Assembly (NCBI RefSeq): GCF_025195125.1
Contig: NZ_JAMGSL010000001.1
Coordinates: 1 to 64,000 of the forward strand
Direction of reading: 5' to 3'
DNA length: 64,000 bases
DNA from: Streptomyces sp. Je 1-79
GTDB taxonomy: Bacteria; Actinomycetota; Actinomycetes; Streptomycetales; Streptomycetaceae
The notes under the pieces were generated by a model. It did no database searches and was not told the origin of the DNA. It saw only the letters and a program-made list of their open reading frames with translations. How positions within the stretch are numbered: the first letter of the stretch is position 1; each line of letters opens with the position of its first letter. Made by a program: the position numbers and the translations under genes. Shown here piece after piece: positions 17,539 to 26,603 of this stretch.

Positions 17539-19338
17539 TCAGGAGGGCAGGTTCTGTTCCGCCCAGACCACCTTGCCGGTCACGGTGCGGCAGGAGCCCC
17601 ATCTGCGGCAGAGCATGTTGATGAGCTGGAGGCCCCGGCCGCCCTCGTCGCTGAGGTCCGCGTGCTGGATCTGGGGCAGGTCCGGGCCGGTGTCCGAGAC
17701 CTCCACGACGAGGCGCTCGCCGCGCAGGAGCCGGAGCCTGCCGGGGCCGTTGCCGTAGCGCAGGGCGTTGCCCACGAGTTCGGAGACGACGAGTTCGAAG
17801 ACATCGGCGAGCTCCGCCAGGTCCCACGCGGCGAGCTGGTCCGTGACCAGGCCGCGGGCGACGGACGCGGCGCGTCCCTCCTGCGGCAGCTGCCACTCGC
17901 AGAGGTCGGCCGGGGTGCCGGAGGCGGTCGCCGCGACGAGGAGCACGGCCTCGTCGAACCGGGCGGCGTCGGCGGGGGAGCACCCGATCAGGCCGCCCCC
18001 TGCGAGTGCCTCCGGCGTCAGACCGCGGGCGGCCGAGCGCAGGCGGTCCAGCTGGTGGTCCAGGTCCGCCTGACGGGACTTGACGAGACCGTCCGTGTAC
18101 ATGGCCAGATGGCCGCCCGCGGGAACCTTCAGCCGGATCGGGTCGTACGGAATCACTCCCGTCCCGAGCGGCGCGCCGATCGGGACGTCCACGAACTCCG
18201 CGGAGCCCTGCCCGTCGAGGAGGAGCGGTGGCAGGTGCCCGGCGCTGGCCAGGGTGTAGGTGGAGTCGGCCGGGTCGAAGACCGCGCAGAGGAAGGTGGC
18301 GACCTGTTCGTCCTCCAGGTCACGCGTGGCGAGGTCGAGCCGGGCCAGGACGCGCTCCGGAGCCATGTCGAGGGTCATCAGGGTGCGGGCGACCGCCCTC
18401 AGGCGCCCCATGGTGGCGGCGGCGGGCAGTCCGTGGCCCATGACGTCGCCCACCATGAGGGCCGTACGTCCGCCGGGCAGGGCCATGACGTCGTACCAGT
18501 CCCCGCCCACCCCGTGATGGGCGGTCGAGGGGGCGTACTCGGCCTGCACCCGCAGCCCGGGCGTCACGGGGGTCGCGCGCGGCAGCAGACTGCGCTGCAA
18601 GGAGACGACGTGCTCGCGCTCGCGCCCGTACAGCCGGGCGTTGTCGATGTACACCGCGGCCTGGGAGGCGAGCTGCTCCGCCAGCGCGAGGTCGGTGGAG
18701 GAGAACGGCGGCGATCCGGGGCCGCGGACGAAGTCCGCGCTGCCGAGCAGCAGCCCGCGGGCGATGAGCGGCACGGCGAGGTAGCTGTGCACTCCGGCGG
18801 CGCGCATCTGGGCGGCGGCGCTCGCGGTCGGCGCGACCTTGGTGAAGTCCTCGTTCCGCATCCGGCTCACCAGCACCGGTCTGCCCTGTCGCAGGCAGTA
18901 CCGGTGGAGCAGCGTCTCGTGGGCCTTCTCCTCGCGGACGAACGTCTGGCCCACCGGGGTGGGTTCCAGGGAGGACAGCTCCTCGACGGCGCACAGCGCG
19001 GTGGCTCTCATGAGGGGGACGCCCGTCCCCGTCCACCGGGAACCCTCGTCGCCCCGGAGGACGCTCTCCAGGATGTCGACGGCGGCCCCGTCGGCGAAGC
19101 CCGGCACGGTGAACTCGGCCAGCTCCTGGGCGGTGCGTTCGAGGTCCAGGGTGGTGCCGATCCTGGATCCGGCGGCGTTGAGCCAGGCGAGCCGGCCGCG
19201 CGTGGTGAGCCGGTCGAGGGGAACCTCGCCCCCGGTCCTGGCGAGCCGTCTTCGGGCACCGGCCGACCGGTGCGCGGCGGCACCCTTCCCGGCCGCCGCC
19301 CGGCCCGTCAGGCGCCGTCTGCCGTTGCCGCCGTTCAC
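17539..19338 (-). CDS. GAF-PP2C-HATPase regulator (phosphatase plus RsbW-like kinase domain)
   Basis: This 599-residue protein starts at GTG 19338, with GGAGG eight bases upstream; an ATG at 19353 is in frame but overlaps that ribosome site. A basic N-terminal tail is followed by a GAF domain (about 55-230), a linker with YGREREHVVSLQRSLLP, a PP2C/SpoIIE domain (about 245-460) with intact GGDWYD, GDVMGHG and YTDG, and a C-terminal GHKL ATPase (about 475-595) with SELVGNALRYGNG and DEGGRGLQLINML. Both the phosphatase and anti-sigma kinase functions of a partner switch are joined in one chain, a common Streptomyces architecture. No STAS or sigma gene is adjacent, so the target is unknown. Confidence 0.91.
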   Translation of the reverse strand: MNGGNGRRRLTGRAAAGKGAAAHRSAGARRRLARTGGEVPLDRLTTRGRLAWLNAAGSRIGTTLDLERTAQELAEFTVPGFADGAAVDILESVLRGDEGSRWTGTGVPLMRATALCAVEELSSLEPTPVGQTFVREEKAHETLLHRYCLRQGRPVLVSRMRNEDFTKVAPTASAAAQMRAAGVHSYLAVPLIARGLLLGSADFVRGPGSPPFSSTDLALAEQLASQAAVYIDNARLYGREREHVVSLQRSLLPRATPVTPGLRVQAEYAPSTAHHGVGGDWYDVMALPGGRTALMVGDVMGHGLPAAATMGRLRAVARTLMTLDMAPERVLARLDLATRDLEDEQVATFLCAVFDPADSTYTLASAGHLPPLLLDGQGSAEFVDVPIGAPLGTGVIPYDPIRLKVPAGGHLAMYTDGLVKSRQADLDHQLDRLRSAARGLTPEALAGGGLIGCSPADAARFDEAVLLVAATASGTPADLCEWQLPQEGRAASVARGLVTDQLAAWDLAELADVFELVVSELVGNALRYGNGPGRLRLLRGERLVVEVSDTGPDLPQIQHADLSDEGGRGLQLINMLCRRWGSCRTVTGKVVWAEQNLPS

Positions 19339-19514
19339 TCTTCCGGCCTCCATACGGGAACTCGACCGCTGCTGGTGCACAGCATGCACCGGAAGAGGCC
19401 GCTGTGCACCGGTATGCGGAAGGCGAACGCGCAATTTCACGCACCGCCACGGAGCGGTGACCTGCGGTGAAGCGGTCGAGCCGGTCCGCGCCCGGCTCCG
19501 GCGCCGGCCGCGGT

Positions 19515-21011
19515 TCAGCCGGAGGGCTTCGTGTCCGCCGTCCCGTGGACCACCGACAGGGGCTCGGCGATGTCCTCCAGCGAGCGGCGCTCCGCCTTCA
19601 CGGCGAGGAACGCGGCCACGAGCCCGGCGGCGCACATCAGGCCCGCGCCGATCTGGAAGGCGAGGACCGTCTCGGAGGGCACACCGGACTCGGTGAGACT
19701 GGCGAAGATGAGCGGGCCGCTGATACCGCCGGCGGCCGTACCGATGGCGTAGAAGAACGCGATGGCCATGGCCCGGGTCTCCATCGGGAAGACCTCGGAG
19801 ACGGTCAGGTAGGCGCTCGACGCGCCGGCCGAGGCGAAGAACAGCACGACGCACCAGCAGGCGGTGAGCGTACTGGCGGTGAGCACGCCACTGTCGAAGA
19901 GCCATGCCGTACCGAACAGCAGCACGCCGGACAGGATGTAGGTGGACGAGATCATGATCCGGCGCCCGACCGTGTCGAACAGCTTGCCGAGCAGCAGGGG
20001 GCCGAGGAAGTTCCCGGCGGCGATGACGGCGAAGTAGTACCCCGTCCGGCCCGTGGGCACGTCGAAGAACGTGGTGAGGATCGTGCCGAAGCCGAAGGTG
20101 ATGGCGTTGTAGAGGAACGCCTGGCCGATGAAGAGCGACAGGCCGAGGACGGCACGGCGCGGATAGCGGCCGAAGACCGTCTTCGCGATCAGTCCGAACC
20201 CGATGCTGTGGCGCTGATGGATCGTGATCTCGCCCTGGGGCGGCGGCAGCGGCCGGCCGTGCTCCCGCTCGATGTCCCGCTCGACCGAGGACACCAGCTC
20301 CTCGGCGTCGTCCCCGCGGCCGTGGATGAACTGCCATCGTGGACTCTCCGGCACATGCCGTCGGACCAGCAGGATCACCAGTCCGAGGACCACCCCGAGC
20401 GCGAAGCTGAGCCGCCAGCCGACGTCCAGGGCGAAGATGTCCGTGTCCAGCATGACGATGGAGAGCAGAGCGCCGCCGATGGCCCCGAGCCAGTAGCTGC
20501 CGTTGATGATCAGGTCGACCCGGCCGCGGTACGTGGACGGGATCAGCTCGTCGATCGCGGAGTTGATGGCCGCGTACTCGCCCCCGATGCCGAAGCCGGT
20601 GAGGAAGCGGCAGAGGAAGAACCACCACGACTCGAACGACAGCGCGGTGAGCGCGGTCGCCGCGAGGTAGACCGCGAGCGTCACCATGAAGAGCTTCTTG
20701 CGGCCGTAACGGTCGGTCAGCCAGCCGAAGAACAGGGCTCCTGAACAGGCACCCGCCACATACAGGGCGGCGGCGGTTCCGGTGACCTGGGCGGCGGTGA
20801 TGTCCAGGCCGCTGCCTTCCTCGGCGAGGCGGCCGGCGACGTTTCCGACGATGGTGACCTCGAGGCCGTCCAGGATCCAGACGGTGCCGAGGCCGATCAC
20901 GATCATCCAGTGCCAGCGGGACCACGGCAGGCGGTCGAGCCGGGCCGGAACGGCGGTGGTCACGGTTCCTGTGGAGGCCGGCTCGGCGGCCGGCTGTGAT
21001 GCGCCGCTCAT
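19515..21011 (-). CDS. MFS transporter, sugar/aromatic-acid porter-like
   Basis: This 498-residue protein has about twelve predicted membrane segments. The MFS signature between segments 2 and 3 (DRYGRKK) is repeated after segment 8 (DTVGRR). A large hydrophilic central loop (about residues 230-300) includes SVERDIEREHGRPLPPP. The motif GIGGEYAAINSAIDELIP resembles the sugar porter and aromatic acid:H+ symporter branches. The start is ATG 21011 with GAGGGAG four bases upstream. Aromatic catabolic genes occur 30 kb away, but substrate cannot be assigned. It is 176 bp upstream of the PP2C gene on the same strand. Confidence 0.88.
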   Translation of the reverse strand: MSGASQPAAEPASTGTVTTAVPARLDRLPWSRWHWMIVIGLGTVWILDGLEVTIVGNVAGRLAEEGSGLDITAAQVTGTAAALYVAGACSGALFFGWLTDRYGRKKLFMVTLAVYLAATALTALSFESWWFFLCRFLTGFGIGGEYAAINSAIDELIPSTYRGRVDLIINGSYWLGAIGGALLSIVMLDTDIFALDVGWRLSFALGVVLGLVILLVRRHVPESPRWQFIHGRGDDAEELVSSVERDIEREHGRPLPPPQGEITIHQRHSIGFGLIAKTVFGRYPRRAVLGLSLFIGQAFLYNAITFGFGTILTTFFDVPTGRTGYYFAVIAAGNFLGPLLLGKLFDTVGRRIMISSTYILSGVLLFGTAWLFDSGVLTASTLTACWCVVLFFASAGASSAYLTVSEVFPMETRAMAIAFFYAIGTAAGGISGPLIFASLTESGVPSETVLAFQIGAGLMCAAGLVAAFLAVKAERRSLEDIAEPLSVVHGTADTKPSG

Positions 21012-21185
21012 GACTCCCTCTCGGTCGGGGCCCCGTTCGTCTGCCCTGACCAGGAGAGATCACACCCCCATGGACACGAGCGACATGTCCAGGATGCTGG
21101 CGACGGGGGCGCTCCACCACGAGATCGTCCACCGTACGGGCGAACCGGTGCCGGACCGCCCGTACGGCCGTTCGGGCCGGGAGGT

Positions 21186-21230
21186 GTTCAGGCGGGGTTC
21201 AGGCGGGGTTCAAGGCGGGGTTCAGGCGGT
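21186..21230. repeat. Four tandem 11-12 bp repeats spanning a stop codon
   Basis: The unit GTTCAGGCGGG occurs at 21186, 21197, 21208 (with one inserted A) and 21220 (last base changed). The stop codon of the 131-residue gene lies inside the fourth unit (21222-21224). Confidence 0.85.
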
Positions 21231-21617
21231 GGTGAAGAGGTCCTCGGGCACGCCGTCGAGGACGAAACCGTTGTCGAGTCGGACTCGCACCGTCACGCGG
21301 TCCCGCTGCCGCTCGTGGGCCTGCCACGTCGGTACCAACGAGGCGATCCGGTCCTCCAGCTGGCCCCGGCTCCCGGGCGGCATCTGGGCGCCGAAGTCGT
21401 CGAGGAGCGACGTGAGCCTGATGTACTCGCGTACCTCGTGGCTCTCCTCCTTCGGGCGGGAGTCGACCCGCTCGACCGTGCCCTCGGTCCCCGCCGCCAG
21501 CGAGAGGGAACCGGCGACGGCGTCCCCGCCGGCCGCGGAGTCCTCGGCCCAGACCGGCGAGCCGCTCAGCCGCACCTCGGCCGCAAGCCGTACGCGGCCG
21601 CCCTCGTTCAGCGTCAT
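21222..21617 (-). CDS. Conserved hypothetical protein, 131 residues
   Basis: I do not recognise this family. It is a soluble, acidic protein starting at ATG 21617 with GAAGGA four bases upstream; the longer frame from 21758 runs into a non-coding, Pro/Arg-rich stretch. The N-terminal half (EGGRVRLAAEVRLSGSPVW and AGTEGTVERVD) is beta-rich and looks SH3-like. The middle is helical (REYIRLTSLLDDFG). The C-terminus (VTVRVRLDNGFVLDGVPEDLF) reads like a second small beta element. No signal peptide or membrane segment is visible. Its stop is embedded in a tandem repeat, and the MFS transporter gene lies 210 bp downstream on the same strand. Confidence 0.78.
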   Translation of the reverse strand: MTLNEGGRVRLAAEVRLSGSPVWAEDSAAGGDAVAGSLSLAAGTEGTVERVDSRPKEESHEVREYIRLTSLLDDFGAQMPPGSRGQLEDRIASLVPTWQAHERQRDRVTVRVRLDNGFVLDGVPEDLFTTA

Positions 21618-21756
21618 CGGTCCTTCACCGCTCCTGGTCGGGTGGGGCCGCGGCCCGTACGCCCGAGGCGGCCCGGGTCCTGCCATTAGGCCACAACGGC
21701 GCGGCGCACCGCCCGCCGCCCGGGGCCCATGGGGGATTCGTCCGATACTCGCCGTC

Positions 21757-22938
21757 ATGACCGCTCAGCACGCCGCGGCGTCCGCGCCGCGCCCGGAGTC
21801 CTCCGGCGAGTCCGAACGGCACGCCTCCTGGTTGGAGTTGTTCTTCGACCTGATCGCCGTCGCCGGTGTCGCCCAGTTGGCGCACCTGCTGCACGGCACC
21901 CCCGGCCACGCCGACCTCGCCCTGTACTGCGTGCTCTACCTGGCGTTCTGGACGGCGTGGATGTGCTTCACGACGTACGGGAACGTGGCGGCCGACAAGG
22001 TGCACACCCGGACCGTGCTCATCGGGATGTTCGGGCTCGCGGTGATGGCCGCGGCCGTCCCCGAGGTCCGCTCGGAGCACGCGGACGCCTTCGCCCTCGC
22101 CTACGTCCTCGTCCGTCTGCTCGCCTCACGGGTGTGGCAGGGGCGGGGCGAGGTCCCGGCGGACTGGCCGATGGCGCAGCTCTCGGCGGGTGTCACGCCG
22201 TGGATCGTCTCCCTGTGGGCCGAGGATCCCGTCCGGTACTGGCTGTGGGCGGGCGGGCTCGCCATCGATCTGGTCCTCACGTTCGCCCTGTCGGGAAACA
22301 GGCTCATGGCGCGGCTCCGGGAGCAGGGGGCGGAGCGGGACCGGCGCGACGGAGACGACGGGGCGAGGACCTTGCGGGCCGCCCGCTTCGATCCGCGTCA
22401 TCTGGACGAGCGGCTGGGCCTGTTCACCCTGATCGTGCTCGGCGAGGGCATCGCGCAGGGCGTGGAAGCGGCCTCCGGGGCCGAGTGGAACGCGGACCTG
22501 GGCGGCCTGGCCGTGGGGTCCTTCGCCCTGCTGCTGGCGCTGTGGGCGCTGGCGGTGCGCCGCTCCAGCGGCGTGCCCCTCCTCGGTTTCGGAGTGCTGG
22601 CCCCCCGCTTCGCGCTGCCGATGCACTGTGTGGCGACGGGAGCCCTCGCCTCCCTGGCCGCCGCCCTGGGCGCCGCCGTGGAACACGCGGAGGGGCGGCT
22701 GCCGCTCGGGATGCGCTGGCTGATGTGCGGTGCCATCGCCGTGTTCCTGGGCGTCGGGCTGGTGGCCGGCGCGCTGTCGGGGCGGGGCGCGCGGTGGGTC
22801 GTGGCGGTGGGGCTGCCGATGGTCGCGGCGCCGCTGCTCCTCGCCGCCTTCGCCGGGCGGTGGGCGCCCGGGACCCTGGTGTGGGCGCTGGTCCTGGTGG
22901 CGCGCTGGAACTGGTTCTACGAGAAGCGCTTCGCGTGA
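21757..22938 (+). CDS. Low-temperature-requirement A (LtrA)-like membrane protein
   Basis: This 393-residue integral membrane protein of the LtrA family carries the N-terminal signature HASWLELFFDLIAVAGVAQLAHLL (read continuously from about residue 22) and the mid-protein motif ERLGLFTLIVLGEGI. About ten hydrophobic segments are visible. The start is ATG 21757, with no strong ribosome site and 140 bp from the divergent hypothetical gene. The function of LtrA proteins is unclear; the name comes from a Listeria cold-growth mutant. The last residues NWFYEKRFA are encoded by the first unit of a tandem repeat that continues past the stop. Confidence 0.88.
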   Translation: MTAQHAAASAPRPESSGESERHASWLELFFDLIAVAGVAQLAHLLHGTPGHADLALYCVLYLAFWTAWMCFTTYGNVAADKVHTRTVLIGMFGLAVMAAAVPEVRSEHADAFALAYVLVRLLASRVWQGRGEVPADWPMAQLSAGVTPWIVSLWAEDPVRYWLWAGGLAIDLVLTFALSGNRLMARLREQGAERDRRDGDDGARTLRAARFDPRHLDERLGLFTLIVLGEGIAQGVEAASGAEWNADLGGLAVGSFALLLALWALAVRRSSGVPLLGFGVLAPRFALPMHCVATGALASLAAALGAAVEHAEGRLPLGMRWLMCGAIAVFLGVGLVAGALSGRGARWVVAVGLPMVAAPLLLAAFAGRWAPGTLVWALVLVARWNWFYEKRFA

Positions 22939-23015
22939 GACCCGCGGCTTCCACGAGAAGCGCCCGCGTGAGGCCCGCGGCTTCAATGAGAAGCGCTTCG
23001 CGTGAGACCCGCGGC
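22915..23015. repeat. Three tandem 33-34 bp repeats beginning inside the ltrA-like gene
   Basis: Copies are 22915-22948, 22949-22981 and 22982-23015. Copies 1 and 3 contain the 10-bp palindrome GAAGCGCTTC; copy 2 is one base shorter and lacks it. Copy 1 encodes the last codons and stop of the LtrA-like protein, and the array ends 15 bases before the next start codon. Confidence 0.9.
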
Positions 23016-23030
23016 GTAGAGTCCCGGGGC

Positions 23031-23543
23031 ATGACCGAGCTCCACGGCGCCGCCGTCGTCCTCCGCCCCGCCGCCGCCGAGGACGTCCCCGCCCTCTCGG
23101 CCATCCGGGCCACACCGGAGGTACGGGCGCGATGGCGCGGCGGCGAGGACCTGGCGGCGGAGGTCGCCTCCGACCTGGAGGACCCCGACGTCCGCTGCCT
23201 GACCGTCCGTCATCAGGGGCGGGTCGTCGGCATGATCCAGTGGTACTCCGAGGACGAGCCCGACTACCGCCACGCCGGGATCGACCTCTTCCTCGACCCC
23301 TCGGCACACGGCGTCGGTCTGGGCACCGACGCCGTCCGGACCCTGGCCCGGCACCTCGTCGACGATCACGGCTACCACCGGCTCGTGATCGATCCTGCGG
23401 CCGACAACGAGGTGGCGATCCGCTGCTACGCGAAGGTCGGGTTCCGGCCGGTCGGTGTGATGCGCCGGTACGAGCGGGGCGATGACGGCACCTGGCACGA
23501 CGGCCTCCTGATGGATCTGCTGGCGGACGAGCTGCTGCGCTGA
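23031..23543 (+). CDS. GNAT family N-acetyltransferase (AAC(6')-like)
   Basis: This 170-residue protein has a full GNAT fold. The acetyl-CoA loop is GVGLGTDAVRTLARHLV (about residues 95-111). The substrate face (GMIQWYSEDEPDYRHAGIDLFL) and the motif NEVAIRCYAKVGFRPVGVMRRYE are typical of the AAC(6')-Ib/RimJ-related branch. Closely similar proteins modify aminoglycosides, but many act on unknown amines, so resistance is not claimed. The start is ATG 23031, with no clear Shine-Dalgarno; the leader is occupied by the tandem repeat that starts inside the upstream ltrA-like gene. Confidence 0.9.
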   Translation: MTELHGAAVVLRPAAAEDVPALSAIRATPEVRARWRGGEDLAAEVASDLEDPDVRCLTVRHQGRVVGMIQWYSEDEPDYRHAGIDLFLDPSAHGVGLGTDAVRTLARHLVDDHGYHRLVIDPAADNEVAIRCYAKVGFRPVGVMRRYERGDDGTWHDGLLMDLLADELLR

Positions 23544-23696
23544 CCAGCGGCTTCCTCGCTTCCCGGGGCGCGCCGCCCGGCCCGGGCGGGCGCCGCGAGG
23601 CGCGTGGCGGGCCCCTACGGGGGCGCCACCGGGCTACCGGCGCGACGATGGGGGTGTGGAGGCGGCCGTTCCCCGAGCGTGGAGGGAGGGCACCGG

Positions 23697-25763
23697 ATGA
23701 GCGAGCAACCGATCGAGGAGCTGATCAGCGGGGCCGCACAGCACGCCGGTGGCTGGGTGGGCTCCCTGCCGGTGGCGCAGGTGGCCACGGCCTCCGACGG
23801 GACGGTGGTCCGCTGGAACCACGGCGCCCAGGAGCTCCTCGGCTACTCTCCGCCGGACGTGGTCGGGCGGCACATCGCCGAACTTCTCCACCCGGGCGCC
23901 GATCGCAGCCTCGGCCGTTCCCTGTGGGAGACGGCGTCCACGGGGAACGGGGTGATGGGCACGGTCACCGCCTGGCACCACGACGAGTACCCGCTGGAGC
24001 TGGAGATCTGGGCCTGCCCCGTCCCCGACCGGCGCCGCGGCGCCTCGGCGGTCCTGATCTTCGCCGCCGAGGCGCACACGACCCGGCGGATCCGCGGAAC
24101 CTCGGCGGTGTGGGACGGGCTGTTCGCCCGCTCGCCGGTCGGCATCGGCCTCCTCGACACCGAGCTCCGCTTCCTGCGGGTCAACCCCGCGTTGGAGGCG
24201 ATGAACGGCCTGACCGAAGCGGCCCACGCCGGACGGCGCCTCAGCGATCTGCTGCCCGACGTCAACGCGGGGGAGATCGAGGACGCGATGCGCCAGGCCC
24301 TGGCCTACGGGGAGCCCGTACTGGACCGGCACCGCGCCGGTCGCACGCCGGCCGACCCCGATCACGAGCACGTCTGGTCGTGCTCGTACGTGAGGATGGA
24401 GGACCCGGGCGGCCGGCCGATCGGTGTGGTGGCCACCCTCGTCGACGTCACCGCCCAGCACCGTGACCACGTCGAGGCGGAGGCGGGGCGGCGCAGGCTG
24501 GCCCTGCTGAGCGACGCCAGTTCCCGGATGGGAGCCAGTCTCGACATGGAACGGACCGCCCAGGAACTGGCCGATCTCGCCGTGCCGCAGCTGGCCGACG
24601 CCGTCACCGTCGACCTCCTGGACACCCTCGCCCGCGGCGACGAACCGGGCCCCGGTCTTGCCGGGGGTATCGCCGTGCGTCGCCTGGGAAAGGCACCTCT
24701 GACCGGCACCGCGATCACGCGCCTCCTCGCCCCGCTCGGCCGTACCCTCACCTTCCCGGCCGGTGCCCCCTACACGCAGGCCATCAAGGCCCGTCAGCCG
24801 TATCTGATCGCCCACCTCGACGAGCAGGCCGTCGCGCAGGTGAACCGCTACTCCTCCGTGCCGGCGCAGTTGATCAGCAAGGGCGTGCACTCGTTCATGA
24901 TGGTGCCGCTGATCGCCCGCGACCTCGTCCTCGGCGTGGCCACGTTCTGCCGGACCCGGCCCGGGGCGCCGTACGGATCCGAGGACGTCACCCTCGCCGG
25001 CGAACTCACCACCCGCGCCGCCGTCAGCATCGACAACGCGCGCCTGTACCAGCACGAGCACGAGACCGCCGTGATCCTCCAGCGGAGCATGCTGCCGCAA
25101 CACGTCACGCCGCCGCCGGGCATCGAGATCGCCCACCGCTACCTGCCCGCGAGCGACATCAACGAGGTCGGGGGCGACTGGTACGACGTACTGCCCCTCC
25201 CCGGCGGCAAGGCGGCGCTCGCCATCGGGGACGTCATGGGCCACGGCATCGCCGCAGCCGCGGTCATGGGCCGCCTCTCGGCGACCGTGAGGGCCCTCGC
25301 CCGCCTCGACATGCCCCCGGTCGACCTGCTGTACCAGCTCGAAGCCACCCTCGCCGACCTCGCCGAGCCGATGCTCGCCACCTTCCTCTACGTCGTCATC
25401 GACCCCGCCACCGGCCACTGCACCGTCACCCGAGCCGGTCACCCGCCTCCCGCGGTCCTGGAGCCCGACGGCCGGGCCTACATCCTGCCGACCGCGTCCG
25501 GAGTCCCCTTGGGCGTCGGTGGAGTCGACTTCACGACGACCGAGGCCACGTTCCCCGCCGGCAGCATCCTCGTCCTCTACACCGACGGCCTCGTCGAAGG
25601 GCGCGGCGCCGACCTCGACGAACGCCTCGCCGATCTGACCCGCCTGCTCACCGAACCCCAGACGTCACTGGACCACGTCTGTGATGCCATGATCACCCGC
25701 CTGGTCCCCGGCTCGTCCGACGACGACATCACGCTGCTCACCGCCCGCGTCACGCCCCCGTAG
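23697..25763 (+). CDS. PAS-PAS-GAF-PP2C (SpoIIE-type) phosphatase
   Basis: This 688-residue protein starts at ATG 23697 after GGAGGGAGGG. It contains two PAS domains (about residues 20-130 and 140-270; GLFARSPVGIGLLDTELRFLRVNPA opens the second), a GAF domain (about 285-465) and a C-terminal PP2C domain with GGDWYD, GDVMGHGIAAAAVMG, a YTDG motif and terminal DDD. All metal ligands appear intact. Unlike the 17539 gene it lacks a C-terminal kinase domain. It is the fifth PP2C-like protein in the first 26 kb. No anti-sigma or STAS gene is next to it. Confidence 0.92.
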   Translation: MSEQPIEELISGAAQHAGGWVGSLPVAQVATASDGTVVRWNHGAQELLGYSPPDVVGRHIAELLHPGADRSLGRSLWETASTGNGVMGTVTAWHHDEYPLELEIWACPVPDRRRGASAVLIFAAEAHTTRRIRGTSAVWDGLFARSPVGIGLLDTELRFLRVNPALEAMNGLTEAAHAGRRLSDLLPDVNAGEIEDAMRQALAYGEPVLDRHRAGRTPADPDHEHVWSCSYVRMEDPGGRPIGVVATLVDVTAQHRDHVEAEAGRRRLALLSDASSRMGASLDMERTAQELADLAVPQLADAVTVDLLDTLARGDEPGPGLAGGIAVRRLGKAPLTGTAITRLLAPLGRTLTFPAGAPYTQAIKARQPYLIAHLDEQAVAQVNRYSSVPAQLISKGVHSFMMVPLIARDLVLGVATFCRTRPGAPYGSEDVTLAGELTTRAAVSIDNARLYQHEHETAVILQRSMLPQHVTPPPGIEIAHRYLPASDINEVGGDWYDVLPLPGGKAALAIGDVMGHGIAAAAVMGRLSATVRALARLDMPPVDLLYQLEATLADLAEPMLATFLYVVIDPATGHCTVTRAGHPPPAVLEPDGRAYILPTASGVPLGVGGVDFTTTEATFPAGSILVLYTDGLVEGRGADLDERLADLTRLLTEPQTSLDHVCDAMITRLVPGSSDDDITLLTARVTPP

Positions 25764-25805
25764 GCCGGGCTCCCGACGGCATCGGCTGGGCGCCGAACGA
25801 GGCGG

Positions 25806-26603
25806 TCAGTCGGCGAAGGATCCGTGCCGTCCCGCCCCGTGCGCGAACCGTTCGGCGCCCGAGAGCGTCTCCCCGGCCGAGAGCGGCGCCATCCCGTGGC
25901 GCAGCTCGGCCGCCAGGGCCTCGGGTTCGGGCAGCCCGTGCTGCTCCCGTACGGAGAGCCGGTCGTGGCGCAGGCACAGCTGGGGGAACGCGGCGATCTC
26001 CCGGGCGAGTTCCTCCGCCGCGTGGCGGGCCCGGCCCGGCGGGACGAGGCGGTTGGCGAGCCCGATCGCGTACGCCTCCGTGGCCGGGACCGGACGGCCG
26101 GTCAGGATCAGGTCCATGGCGCGGCTCTCGCCGATCAGCCGCGGCAGCCGGACCGTGCCGCCGTCGATCAGCGGCACGCCCCACCGGCGGCAGAAGACCC
26201 CGAGGACCGCGGTCTCCTCGGCCACGCGCAGATCGCACCAGAGGGCCAGTTCGAGCCCGCCGGCCACGGCGTGGCCGGCGATCGCCGCGACGACCGGCTT
26301 CGTCAGGCGCAGCCGGGTGGGTCCCATCGGGCCGTCGCCGTCCGGCTCCACCCGGTTCCCGCGCTCGGTGCCGATGGCCTTGAGGTCGGCACCCGCGCAG
26401 AAGGTCCCGCCCTCACCCCACAGCACGGCGACGGAGGCCTCGTCGTCGGCCTCGAACGCCCGGAAGGCGTCGGCCAGTTGCCGGGCGGTGGGTCCGTCCA
26501 CGGCGTTGCGTGCGTGCGGCCGTGACAGGATCACGGTCGTCACGGGCCCGTCCCGCTCGACGCGCACGGCAGGGGCGGCTGGGGCGGCCTGGGTGTCGGT
26601 CAT
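25806..26603 (-). CDS. Enoyl-CoA hydratase/isomerase-like (crotonase superfamily) protein
   Basis: This 265-residue crotonase-fold protein has both oxyanion-hole segments (GTFCAGADLKAIG about residue 66, and HAVAGGLELAL about 112). The Glu in GGLELAL, equivalent to the first catalytic Glu of enoyl-CoA hydratase, is present. The position of the second (normally in FGxPE) reads VLGVFCRRWG, so that Glu is missing. Simple hydration activity is therefore uncertain; isomerase, thioesterase-like or other crotonase chemistry is possible. The start is ATG 26603 without a clear ribosome site. It converges on the PP2C gene with a 42-bp gap and is not in an operon with fatty-acid genes. Confidence 0.85.
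   Translation of the reverse strand: MTDTQAAPAAPAVRVERDGPVTTVILSRPHARNAVDGPTARQLADAFRAFEADDEASVAVLWGEGGTFCAGADLKAIGTERGNRVEPDGDGPMGPTRLRLTKPVVAAIAGHAVAGGLELALWCDLRVAEETAVLGVFCRRWGVPLIDGGTVRLPRLIGESRAMDLILTGRPVPATEAYAIGLANRLVPPGRARHAAEELAREIAAFPQLCLRHDRLSVREQHGLPEPEALAAELRHGMAPLSAGETLSGAERFAHGAGRHGSFAD

Noticed and set aside
19353..21132. Extension of the PP2C gene at 17539 upstream through the MFS region in one open frame
   Set aside because: The extra residues are a shadow of the MFS gene in another frame. The real start has GGAGG eight bases before GTG 19338.
23031..23543. Aminoglycoside resistance gene
   Set aside because: The GNAT fold is clear, but substrate cannot be read from sequence and many relatives do not act on aminoglycosides.
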